The translations under genes and the position numbers were made by a program. From Pseudomonas palmensis (lineage in GTDB: Bacteria; Pseudomonadota; Gammaproteobacteria; Pseudomonadales; Pseudomonadaceae): a DNA stretch of 41,293 nucleotides. The first letter of the stretch is position 1, and each line of letters begins with the position of its first letter. The stretch covers positions 1 to 41,293 of the forward strand of contig NZ_JAFKEC010000054.1 of assembly GCF_017848315.1 (NCBI RefSeq). The letters run 5' to 3'. The notes beneath the pieces are model-generated. The model worked only from the letters and a program-made list of their open reading frames with translations, was not told where the DNA came from and made no database searches. Shown here piece after piece: positions 22,077 through 29,755 of the stretch.

Positions 22077-24090
22077 GGAGTTCCTCCTGTCGCCGGCACC
22101 ACTTGGCCCAGCTGTGTCGAAGTTGCAGTACCGCGCCCACGGCAAGACGCAGCGGGTCGCTGTCGGGGCGTTGCTGCAACGCCGCGATGAAGGCTTCGCT
22201 GGCAGCATCCAGGCGCTGCCCGCGCCCGGCACCCGGGCCCTGTGCCAGCACGTTTTCCAGCTGCTGGAAATACGCGCGCTGCGCCGCGTCCGGTGGCACC
22301 TGGGCCACCGCCAGGCACATGCGCAGGTGCAGCAGTTCGTCGCCGATGTCCAGCCCGTGCAGGCCATCGTCCCAGTGGCCGCGCTCCTGCTCGGGCAGCG
22401 CGGTGTAATGGCGCGCCAGCTGCAGCAGGCGGTCGGCCATGCGCCCGCCAAACCAGGTTTCGGCGCCGCGCAGGTCGCGCCGGGTCAGGCGTACCAGGTC
22501 GTTCTGGGTGGCGGCGCGCAGGCGCCGGCCGTGCCATGCCGGGTTGCGCAACACCAGCAGCTTGAACGCCAGCACCGCTGCGCCCACCCCCAGCAGCATG
22601 GCCTGGGCACTGTTGAGAAAGTTGGCCACATCGAACGTCATGGTATTGAGCGGTGCCACCAGCACGATGAAGTGCAGGCAGTACGAAGTGGCTGTGGCGC
22701 CGATTTTCGGGTTGGCCATGCCCAGCGCGCCCAGGAACAGCGGCACCCCCATGCCCATGCACAGCAAGGCAAAACCGCTCCACTGCGGCAGCAGGATCTG
22801 CCCGACGAAGAACGCCACGGGCACCGCCAGCAGGATGCCGCGCAAGAAACTCATGCCGATCTGCGCGCCGTTCTCGCGACTGGCGAACAGGCTGCACACC
22901 ACGCAGGTGAGCACCAGGCCGCCGGGCGCCGCCGACCAGGCGGTGGCCAGCCAGAAGCTGGCCATGGCCAGGAACGCCAGCGCACTGCGCGAGCCGAACA
23001 GCAGTGCCAGCGGCACGTCGCGGTGCACCGCCAGGCTGTCGGGCAGGTCGGCCGGTGCCTTGCCCTCCTCCACCGCGCGCAGGGCCAGGGTCGCCGCCAT
23101 GGCGTTGTCCAGCAGCAGGGTCAGACGCGCCAGGCAGTAATGCTGCGCGGGGCTGTTGTGCTCGTCATGGGCGGCATCCCAAACGCGCTGGCGCAGCACC
23201 AGCAGTGCAGCCTGATCGGGCTCGGCCAGGGCGGCCTGCACCTCGCTCAGCCATGGGGCCATGTGCTGCGCCTGTTCGTCGTCGAGCTGGCGCCACTGAC
23301 GGCGTACAGAACGGGCGATGCGCAACAGGATCAGCAGCTTCTGGCTGAGCCCGCGAATAGCCCGGGCACGCTGGCGACCCAGGCTGCCTTCGAACCAGGC
23401 GTGTTCGCGCTGGGCATCCACCGCGACGATGCGCCCCAGAATCTCCAGAAGGCCCTTGCGCCCCTGCTCCTCGCCGGTCAGGGTCGCACTGGCCGCCTGC
23501 AGGCCGCTTTGCCAGGCCTGGCGAGCCTGCCCGCTGAGCTGCTGCTCGACCCGCATCGGCCAGAGCAAGGCGCTGACCAAGGTGGCGCAGATGATGCCCA
23601 GGCTGATCTCGGTGCAGCGTGCCACCGCCTGGTCGAACACCAGCAGCGGGTGATTGATGGCCGGCAAGGCGATGATCGCCACGGTGTAGCCGGCCAGCAC
23701 GAAGGAATACGCCCAGGCGCTGCGCAGCAGGGTCGAGCAGGCCGTGCACAGCGCCAGCCACAGGGCCAGCGCCAGCAGAAACAGCCACGGCGTCTGGGCG
23801 AACAGGCCCATGAACACCACTGACATGATCGTGCCGACCAGCGTGCCGAACAGCCGTGCCAGGCCCTTCTGCAGCACCATGCCCGACAGCGGCTGGGCCA
23901 CGATGAAGGCCGTCATCAACGCCCAGGCCGGTTGTTCCAGCCCCCAGCGCAACGCCAGCCACAGCGCCAACCCGCCGCCAAGCAGGGTTTTCACGGCAAA
24001 TTGCACAGCGAGTCGGTTGGGCGCCAGCAGGGCCTGCAGAGTGATGGGCACGGATCGAACCTTGGGAAGCGATGAAGTAAAGATAGACAC
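22063..24090 (-). CDS. FUSC/AaeB-family aromatic acid efflux protein
   Basis: Inner-membrane pump subunit of 675 residues. It has two membrane blocks, each of five to six helices (about 25-175 and 350-500). Cytoplasmic parts follow each block. FIVAQPLSGMVLQKGLARLFGTLVGTIMSVVF is the FUSC signature. Relatives such as E. coli AaeB export p-hydroxybenzoic and other aromatic carboxylic acids. The frame starts with GTG at 24090, with no strong ribosome site; a GTG at 24051 is an alternative. Gene order here is pump - DUF1656 - adaptor, the reverse of E. coli aaeX-aaeA-aaeB. Confidence 0.88.
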   Translation of the reverse strand: MSIFTSSLPKVRSVPITLQALLAPNRLAVQFAVKTLLGGGLALWLALRWGLEQPAWALMTAFIVAQPLSGMVLQKGLARLFGTLVGTIMSVVFMGLFAQTPWLFLLALALWLALCTACSTLLRSAWAYSFVLAGYTVAIIALPAINHPLLVFDQAVARCTEISLGIICATLVSALLWPMRVEQQLSGQARQAWQSGLQAASATLTGEEQGRKGLLEILGRIVAVDAQREHAWFEGSLGRQRARAIRGLSQKLLILLRIARSVRRQWRQLDDEQAQHMAPWLSEVQAALAEPDQAALLVLRQRVWDAAHDEHNSPAQHYCLARLTLLLDNAMAATLALRAVEEGKAPADLPDSLAVHRDVPLALLFGSRSALAFLAMASFWLATAWSAAPGGLVLTCVVCSLFASRENGAQIGMSFLRGILLAVPVAFFVGQILLPQWSGFALLCMGMGVPLFLGALGMANPKIGATATSYCLHFIVLVAPLNTMTFDVANFLNSAQAMLLGVGAAVLAFKLLVLRNPAWHGRRLRAATQNDLVRLTRRDLRGAETWFGGRMADRLLQLARHYTALPEQERGHWDDGLHGLDIGDELLHLRMCLAVAQVPPDAAQRAYFQQLENVLAQGPGAGRGQRLDAASEAFIAALQQRPDSDPLRLAVGAVLQLRHSWAKWCRRQEELHGVA

Positions 24091-24120
24091 AGATACGCGG
24101 GAAAGGTCAGATGCGAATTA

Positions 24121-24132
24121 TTAGCTAGCTAA
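24121..24132. promoter_or_regulatory. SlyA/MarR-type operator box
   Basis: TTAGCTAGCTAA is a perfect 12-base palindrome and matches the SlyA consensus TTAGCAAGCTAA at 11 of 12 positions. It lies 31 bases upstream of the FUSC start codon, where a MarR-family repressor would block transcription. In E. coli the equivalent ydhIJK operon sits beside slyA. No MarR gene is in the window. Confidence 0.6.
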
Positions 24133-24161
24133 CTACTTATAGTCCAGAATTTTTCTGCCTT

Positions 24162-24191
24162 CCCGCGCCGGCAAGGCCGGTGCCTACAGGG
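24162..24191. repeat. Single REP-like element
   Basis: CCCGCGCCGGCAAGGCCGGT followed by GCCTACAGGG carries the CCGG-CAA-GGCCGG core and the CTACAGG end of Pseudomonas REP units. It lies between the FUSC promoter region and the ccoM terminator. Confidence 0.55.
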
Positions 24192-24233
24192 CCCATCCCG
24201 GCAGGCCCCGGTACTGCCACCCCAAATTCCAGG

Positions 24234-24261
24234 CAAAAAAAATGGGCAACCGAAGTTGCCC
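24234..24261 (-). terminator. Intrinsic terminator of ccoM
   Basis: On the minus strand, GGGCAAC-TTCG-GTTGCCC is followed by ATTTTTTTT. A perfect 7-bp stem with the UUCG tetraloop and a T run, 33 bases after the ccoM stop. Confidence 0.92.
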
Positions 24262-24294
24262 TAAATGCCTTGCGTGCTCGTGTATCGGAAAGGA

Positions 24295-24411
24295 TCAGCC
24301 CTGCTTGCGCTTGTTCGAGTCCTTCCAGATGAAAATACCCAGGCCTGCGAAAAACAGCAGCATCAGGCCGACTGTCACAACGCCAGCGATAACCACATTA
24401 TCGAAGAACAT
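24295..24411 (-). CDS. ccoM: cbb3-type cytochrome oxidase small subunit CcoM
   Basis: Micro-protein of 38 residues, too short for routine ORF lists. It begins MFFDNVVIAGVVTVGLML, continues with one membrane helix, and ends in the charged tail FIWKDSNKRKQG. This matches the pattern of CcoM, a single-helix subunit found with cbb3 oxidase of Pseudomonas stutzeri and conserved in pseudomonads. The ATG at 24411 follows GGAGG by 6 bases. A strong UUCG terminator follows, so the gene is monocistronic. Upstream are two ANR/FNR-type boxes, which is exactly what is expected for a gene induced at low oxygen to support the cbb3 oxidase. It lies far from any ccoNOQP genes here. Confidence 0.85.
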   Translation of the reverse strand: MFFDNVVIAGVVTVGLMLLFFAGLGIFIWKDSNKRKQG

Positions 24412-24448
24412 ATCGGCCTCCATTCGCCTGCACCTGTCTGATGGGGTA

Positions 24449-24541
24449 ACAGTAGCGAATGGGGCGGGAGAGGAAATTGACCGAGGTCAATGGCGCCCAT
24501 CAACGGACGCGCGAGGCGGGTGCAGGGTTGACCTGCATCAA
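24449..24541 (-). promoter_or_regulatory. ccoM promoter with tandem ANR/FNR boxes
   Basis: On the minus strand the -10 is TACTGT (24449-24454), placing the start of transcription near 24442. Box 1, TTGACCTCGGTCAA (24477-24490), is centred at -41.5. Box 2 (24528-24541, TTGATGCAGGTCAA on the minus strand) is centred at -92.5. Both match TTGAT-N4-ATCAA closely. Promoters with FNR sites at -41.5 and -92.5 are a known arrangement. Box 2 abuts the stop codon of the neighbouring small gene. Confidence 0.75.
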
Positions 24542-24544
24542 GAA

Positions 24545-24706
24545 TCAGCGCTTCTTCGGCTTGCCCTTGGGCTTTTTCTTGCCCTTGCCCAGGGGCATTG
24601 CCTGCTCGAACGCCTGACGCACTTCGTTCAGGCGCTTTTCCTTGAGGTCGTGCACGCGACGGGCGCGCTCGGCGCCGAAATCGATCAGGTTGTCGTCTTG
24701 GCTCAT
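24545..24706 (-). CDS. Small basic-tail protein of unknown function
   Basis: Protein of 53 residues: MSQDDNLIDFGAERARRVHD, then a helical stretch (KEKRLNEVRQAFEQAMPL), and a lysine-rich tail of alternating Lys, Gly and Pro that ends KKR. The charge pattern, with an acidic N-terminus and a strongly basic C-terminus, suggests a nucleic-acid or ribosome contact, but this is inference. The ATG at 24706 gives the protein its conserved-looking start; a longer form from 24742 is possible. I do not recognise a named family. Confidence 0.6.
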   Translation of the reverse strand: MSQDDNLIDFGAERARRVHDLKEKRLNEVRQAFEQAMPLGKGKKKPKGKPKKR

Positions 24707-24776
24707 GTTCAGGCTCGTGGAACGGACTGCGGAAGTCGCCATGATGAGGGCTCGCGCCCGCACTGAACAGCCCCGC

Positions 24777-25106
24777 TCAGACTTCGATGTCCACCAGCAG
24801 GCCCTGGCGCGGCTGTTCGCCCATCAACGGCGCCACCGGCACGGTGTTGTCGGCGTTGACCTCGTCGCCCGGCAGGGCCTGGTACAGCTCTTCGTCCGGG
24901 GCCTTGCGGCGTTTGCCCTGGCGGCGGCGCTGCTCGTCACGCAGCAGTACCCCCGACTCCTGCGGGTCGCGCTTCTTGAAATCGATATTGCTGTCGGTGG
25001 CGCTGGGCTGGGCCGGCACCACGGGGGCGATGGTCGGCGGCTGCTTGACCGGGTCGTGTTGCGTGGTGACCGGGGCGGCACTGAGGGGAATGATGGGCGG
25101 CAGCAT
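24777..25106 (-). CDS. Hypothetical soluble protein
   Basis: Protein of 109 residues, proline-rich at the N-terminus (MLPPIIPLSAAPVTTQHDP) with a central basic stretch (RDEQRRRQGKRRKAPDEELY). It is probably largely disordered. The ATG at 25106 follows AGGAGAAC by about 8 bases. Similar pseudomonad proteins have been mislabelled 'aspartate-semialdehyde dehydrogenase' in some databases (from memory); nothing here supports that activity. It runs divergently from the secreted protein at 25258. Confidence 0.65.
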   Translation of the reverse strand: MLPPIIPLSAAPVTTQHDPVKQPPTIAPVVPAQPSATDSNIDFKKRDPQESGVLLRDEQRRRQGKRRKAPDEELYQALPGDEVNADNTVPVAPLMGEQPRQGLLVDIEV

Positions 25107-25257
25107 GGTTGTTGTTCTCCTGTCGCCAATGTGTCGGCTGCCAAACGGCAGCCTTGAGCGCCGATGGCAAAAGTGTGGCACCCGTCACAGCCAGGGGTGT
25201 GCCTGAGTATAGTACGCTGCGCTTCCCGTTTTTCGCCCTATAAGGCAGGAGCCTACG

Positions 25258-25872
25258 ATGCGCATCCCCTATCGCCTCCTGGCGAGTATCGGCCTGGCCA
25301 CGGCCGGCCTTGCGGCCATGGCCGACCCGGCTCCGGTGCTGTTCGGTGGCTGGCGCAACCTCGCCACGGCGGCCGATGCCGGGTATGTCGAAGAGAACAT
25401 GGCATTCGCCATGCTGCCGGCAGTGGTTGCCCGCGGCACGCGCATGGCCGTGCTGGACGAGCAGCGCAAGCAGACCGTGTGTTGCCTGGAGGTGGTCAGC
25501 GTGCCGCTTGAAGACAGCCTGCTGCGCCACCGTTTCGACCTGCCGGGCGTCTGGGTAAGCGACCTGCGCAATGACTGGAACATCGACCACCGGCCCTACC
25601 TGCCCGAGGTGTTCGCCCTGCAACGACGCGACGCCCTGGTCGACTATCACTTCGATGAAAATGGCTACGGCCACCTGGGGGGCCTGCTCGTCCCGGCCGA
25701 TGCGCGAATCACCCCCCAGGGCACGCTGCACACCGGTGGCCAGACGTTCACCGTCGACATCGATACCCAGCCGATGGCCAACGACAACGGCTCGATGAGC
25801 CGCTACACCCTGACCGACACACGCAACCCGCAGCACCGCTATACAGTGGAAGTCCCCGTCGCCACCTACTGA
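25258..25872 (+). CDS. Putative secreted protein
   Basis: Protein of 204 residues with a signal peptide (MRIPYRLLASIGLATAGLAA, cleavage probably after AMA near 22). The mature protein begins DPAPVLFGGWRNLATAADA. Two adjacent cysteines (TVCCLEVV) and a Tyr/His-rich C-terminus (DYHFDENGYGHLGG) are notable. The start ATG at 25258 is preceded by GCAGGAG. It converges with the lipoprotein gene, 6 bases between stops. Family unknown to me. Confidence 0.68.
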   Translation: MRIPYRLLASIGLATAGLAAMADPAPVLFGGWRNLATAADAGYVEENMAFAMLPAVVARGTRMAVLDEQRKQTVCCLEVVSVPLEDSLLRHRFDLPGVWVSDLRNDWNIDHRPYLPEVFALQRRDALVDYHFDENGYGHLGGLLVPADARITPQGTLHTGGQTFTVDIDTQPMANDNGSMSRYTLTDTRNPQHRYTVEVPVATY

Positions 25873-25878
25873 CGTGCC

Positions 25879-26577
25879 CTACTGATCGGGGTCGTCATCG
25901 TCCGGTTCGGGCGCCGCTTCGCTCCACGGGCGCTTGAGCACGCTGTTCCAGACCTTCTCCAGGTGTTCGCGCAGCACCGGCGGTGCGTCCTTGAGGGTGG
26001 GGCCGTCTTCGCGTTCACCACCAAAGGCATCCTCGCCTTCCGGGGCGATCAACGACTGGCCGTTGATCACGTAGCTGGCGGCCCCTTCGCGCAGTTCCAC
26101 ATGCAGGTCCTGCGGGTCGACACCGCCGCCGCAAAAGGAATGGCTGGCAACGGTCAGTTCGGCCACACCATCGTTGTTCAGGTCGCTGGCGCCGCTGACG
26201 TCGGTATAGAAGCCCACGTCCAGGTCCAGCCCCGGGCAGGTGGTTTCATTCTCGATGGTCCAGCGCGCCTTGTAGGTTTGGGCGTCGTGGCTGCGGCCAT
26301 ACAGGGTGGCGGTGAGCACCACCCGGTCGACCTCCTGCTGGGTTTCCTCGTCGCTGACCTGATCGTCCAGACGGCTGAGTACCAGCACCGCCTCGCCGTC
26401 GCGGTCGCGAAAGTGCACGTTCTGCACCGGCACCTGCACGCCCAGCGCCGCCAGCGCCGGGGGCTCCAGTGGTGGCAGCAGTTCGAAACCCTGCTGGTCG
26501 CAGGCGCCGAGCGAGGCCAAGCTGGCCAGTACGATGCAGTGGCGTAACGGGAGGGACAGCAGAGGGTGTCGGAGCAT
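25879..26577 (-). CDS. Putative lipoprotein
   Basis: Protein of 232 residues with a lipobox, LASLGAC (C26), after a basic and hydrophobic N-terminus, so it is probably a membrane-anchored periplasmic lipoprotein. The mature part includes a DLNNDGVAELTVASHSFCGGGVDPQDLHVEL segment that looks like an FG-GAP/integrin-type calcium-binding repeat. The C-terminus is very acidic (PEPDDDDPDQ). Function unknown. It is divergent from rapA with 116 bases between. Confidence 0.7.
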   Translation of the reverse strand: MLRHPLLSLPLRHCIVLASLASLGACDQQGFELLPPLEPPALAALGVQVPVQNVHFRDRDGEAVLVLSRLDDQVSDEETQQEVDRVVLTATLYGRSHDAQTYKARWTIENETTCPGLDLDVGFYTDVSGASDLNNDGVAELTVASHSFCGGGVDPQDLHVELREGAASYVINGQSLIAPEGEDAFGGEREDGPTLKDAPPVLREHLEKVWNSVLKRPWSEAAPEPDDDDPDQ

Positions 26578-26693
26578 GGGTCGAGGCCTGTGGTGGCAAA
26601 GACGGCTTTCGTCGATGAAATCGCCAGACGCTTTGGTCTGTGCAGCCCTATCCGTTAAGATAGTCGCCTTTTGAATGGCGGGAGTCAGGCAGT

Positions 26694-29540
26694 ATGGCGC
26701 AGCAGTATCAACCGGGGCAACGCTGGATCAGCGACAGCGAAGCCGAGCTGGGTCTAGGGACCGTTCTGGCACAGGACGGCCGCTTGTTGACCGTGCTCTA
26801 CCCGGCCACTGGCGACACCCGCCAGTACTCCCTGCGCAATGCGCCCCTGACCCGCGTGCGTTTCTCGCCGGGCGACCAGATCACCCACTTCGAAGGCTGG
26901 AAGCTGACCGTGCGCGAAGTCGAGGTCATCGACGGCCTGATGGTCTACCACGGCCTCGATGCCCAGAACCAGGCCTGCACCCTGCCTGAAACCCAGCTGT
27001 CGAACTTCATCCAGTTCCGCCTGGCCAGCGACCGCCTGTTCGCCGGGCAGATCGACCCGCTGGCGTGGTTCTCGCTGCGCTACAACACCCTGGAACACAC
27101 CAGCCGCCAGTTGCAGTCGTCGCTGTGGGGCCTGGGCGGCACCCGTGCCCAGCCGATCGCCCACCAGTTGCACATTGCCCGCGAAGTGGCCGACCGTATC
27201 GCCCCGCGCGTACTGCTGGCCGACGAAGTGGGCCTGGGCAAGACCATCGAAGCCGGCCTGGTGATCCATCGCCAGCTGCTCACGGGTCGCGCCAGCCGCG
27301 TGCTGATCCTGGTGCCGGAGAACCTGCAGCACCAGTGGCTGGTGGAAATGCGCCGCCGTTTCAACCTGCAGGTGGCTCTGTTCGACGCCGAGCGCTTCAT
27401 CGAAAGCGATGCCAGCAACCCGTTCGAGGATGCGCAACTGGCGCTGGTGGCGCTGGAGTGGCTGACCGAGGATGAAAAGGCCCAGGACGCGCTGTTCGCC
27501 GCCGGCTGGGACCTGCTGGTGGTCGACGAGGCGCACCACCTGGTGTGGCACGAAGACCAGGTCAGCCCGGAGTACGCGCTGGTCGAGCAACTGGCCGAGG
27601 TCATCCCCGGCGTACTGCTGCTGACCGCCACCCCCGAGCAACTGGGCCAGGACAGCCACTTCGCACGCCTGCGCCTGCTCGACCCCAACCGTTTCCATGA
27701 CCTGGCCGCGTTCCGCGCCGAGAGCGACAACTATCGCCCGGTGGCCGAGGCGGTGCAGGAGCTGCTCGATGAAGGCCGCCTGTCGCCCAAGGCCCACGCC
27801 ACCATCCAGGGCTTCCTGGGTGCCGAAGGCGAGGCGCTGCTGGCCGCAGTCAACGATGGCGACACCCAGGCCAGCGCACGCCTGATCCGCGAGCTGCTGG
27901 ACCGCCACGGCACAGGCCGCGTGCTGTTTCGCAACACCCGCGCCGCGGTGCAGGGCTTCCCGCAGCGCCAGCTGCACGCCTACCCGCTGCCGTGCCCCGA
28001 CGAGTACATGGAACTGCCGGTGGGCGAGCATGCCGACCTGTACCCGGAAGTCAGCTTCCAGGCCCAGGGCGACAGCGACGAAGAGAGCCGCTGGTGGCGC
28101 TTCGACCCACGGGTCGAATGGCTGATCGACACCCTCAAGATGCTCAAGCGGGTCAAGGTGCTGGTGATCTGCGCCCACGCCGAAACCGCGATGGACCTGG
28201 AAGACGCCCTGCGCGTGCGCTCGGGCATTCCGGCCACGGTGTTCCATGAGGGCATGAGCATCCTGGAGCGCGACCGCGCCGCCGCCTACTTTGCCGACGA
28301 AGAGTTCGGCGCGCAGGTGCTGATCTGCTCGGAAATCGGCAGCGAAGGCCGCAACTTCCAGTTCGCCCACCACCTGGTGCTGTTCGACCTGCCGGCCCAC
28401 CCCGACCTGCTGGAACAGCGCATCGGCCGCCTGGACCGTATCGGCCAGAAGCACACCATCGAACTGCATGTGCCGCACCTGCAGAACAGCCCGCAGGAGC
28501 GCCTGTTCCAGTGGTATCACCAGGCACTCAATGCCTTCCTCAATACCTGCCCTACCGGCAACGCCCTGCAGCACCAGTTCGGCCCGCGCCTGCTGCCGCT
28601 GCTGGAAAGCGGCGACGACGGCGAATGGGAAGCGCTGGTCAACGAAGCCTGCGCCGAGCGCCAGCGCCTGGAGTCGGAGCTGCACAGCGGCCGCGACCGC
28701 CTGCTGGAGCTCAACTCCGGTGGTGCCGGCGAAGGCCAGGCGCTGGTGGAGGCGATCCTCGAGCAGGACGACCAGTTCGCCCTGCCGATCTACATGGAAA
28801 CCCTGTTCGACGCCTTCGGTATCGACAGCGAGGACCACTCGGAAAACGCCCTGATCCTCAAGCCGAGCGAGAAGATGCTCGACGCCAGCTTCCCGCTGGG
28901 CGACGACGAAGGCGTGACCATCACCTACGACCGCAACCAGGCGCTGTCGCGCGAGGACATGCAGTTCATCACCTGGGAACACCCCATGGTGCAGGGCGGC
29001 ATGGACCTGGTGCTCAGCGGCTCGATGGGCAATACCGCGGTGGCGCTGATCAAGAACAAGGCGCTCAAGCCGGGCACCGTGCTGCTCGAACTGCTGTACG
29101 TCAGCGAAGTGGTCGCCCCGCGCGCCCTGCAACTGGGCCGCTACCTGCCGCCGGCAGCGCTGCGCTGCCTGCTCGACACCAACGGCAACGACCTGGCGGC
29201 GCGGGTGTCGTTCGAGACCCTCAACGACCAGCTCGAAAGCGTGCCCAAGGCCAGCGCCAACAAGTTCATCCAGGCCCAGCGCGATGTCCTGACCCCGCGC
29301 ATCAATGCCGGCGAGGCCAAGATCATGCCGCGCCACGCCGAGCGTGTGGCCGAGGCGCAGCGCCGCCTGGCAGCCGAAACCGATGAAGAACTGGCGCGCC
29401 TGACCGCATTGCAGGCGGTCAACCCGACCGTGCGCGACACCGAAATCCAGGCCTTGCGTGCGCAACGCGAGCAGGGCCTGGCCATGCTGGAGAAGGCCGC
29501 ACTGCGCCTTGAGGCAATTCGGGTACTGGTCGCCGGCTGA
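26694..29540 (+). CDS. rapA: RNA polymerase-associated protein RapA (HepA)
   Basis: SWI2/SNF2-like ATPase that binds RNA polymerase and promotes recycling of stalled enzyme. 948 residues, near the E. coli length of 968. The N-terminal Tudor-like domains begin QRWISDSEAELGLGTV. The Walker A motif is in LLADEVGLGKTIEAGLV (D177 onwards), the DEAH box is D278-E-A-H-H, and the helicase C part has VLICSEIGSEGRNFQFAHHLVLFDLPAHPDLLEQRIGRLDRIGQ. The RapA-specific C-terminal region follows. It stands alone; a large hairpin follows the stop. Confidence 0.96.
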   Translation: MAQQYQPGQRWISDSEAELGLGTVLAQDGRLLTVLYPATGDTRQYSLRNAPLTRVRFSPGDQITHFEGWKLTVREVEVIDGLMVYHGLDAQNQACTLPETQLSNFIQFRLASDRLFAGQIDPLAWFSLRYNTLEHTSRQLQSSLWGLGGTRAQPIAHQLHIAREVADRIAPRVLLADEVGLGKTIEAGLVIHRQLLTGRASRVLILVPENLQHQWLVEMRRRFNLQVALFDAERFIESDASNPFEDAQLALVALEWLTEDEKAQDALFAAGWDLLVVDEAHHLVWHEDQVSPEYALVEQLAEVIPGVLLLTATPEQLGQDSHFARLRLLDPNRFHDLAAFRAESDNYRPVAEAVQELLDEGRLSPKAHATIQGFLGAEGEALLAAVNDGDTQASARLIRELLDRHGTGRVLFRNTRAAVQGFPQRQLHAYPLPCPDEYMELPVGEHADLYPEVSFQAQGDSDEESRWWRFDPRVEWLIDTLKMLKRVKVLVICAHAETAMDLEDALRVRSGIPATVFHEGMSILERDRAAAYFADEEFGAQVLICSEIGSEGRNFQFAHHLVLFDLPAHPDLLEQRIGRLDRIGQKHTIELHVPHLQNSPQERLFQWYHQALNAFLNTCPTGNALQHQFGPRLLPLLESGDDGEWEALVNEACAERQRLESELHSGRDRLLELNSGGAGEGQALVEAILEQDDQFALPIYMETLFDAFGIDSEDHSENALILKPSEKMLDASFPLGDDEGVTITYDRNQALSREDMQFITWEHPMVQGGMDLVLSGSMGNTAVALIKNKALKPGTVLLELLYVSEVVAPRALQLGRYLPPAALRCLLDTNGNDLAARVSFETLNDQLESVPKASANKFIQAQRDVLTPRINAGEAKIMPRHAERVAEAQRRLAAETDEELARLTALQAVNPTVRDTEIQALRAQREQGLAMLEKAALRLEAIRVLVAG

Positions 29541-29550
29541 CCCACTGGCT

Positions 29551-29593
29551 GGCTCCTGCATGATCGATGCAGGAGCCGGCCTTGCCGGCCAAG
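29551..29593. repeat. Hairpin and REP core after rapA
   Basis: GGCTCCTGCAT and ATGCAGGAGCC form 11-bp arms around GATCG (29551-29577), followed by GGCCTTGCCGGCC, a short palindrome of the REP type. It is likely both a transcript end for rapA and a REP remnant. Confidence 0.6.
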
Positions 29594-29755
29594 GGCGCGA
29601 CTCGGTTTTAGAACCAAACGCTATCGCCCCAATCTCCAATCCATACAAGTCAATCTGCCATTAATCCCGATGGGTTAATGCTCTCTTCCTATACTCAGCC
29701 AAAACCGTCTCCACTCCGCTGGAGGCCGCGTGCACACCGGACCAAGAGGCATGCT

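Noticed and set aside
24777..25106. Aspartate-semialdehyde dehydrogenase label for the 109-residue protein
   Set aside because: The enzyme is about 370 residues with an NAD-binding fold and a catalytic cysteine; this proline-rich protein has none of these.
26754..29648. A 964-codon minus-strand frame opposite rapA
   Set aside because: A shadow of rapA codon bias with low-complexity His/Gln/Val composition; RapA motifs on the plus strand are decisive.
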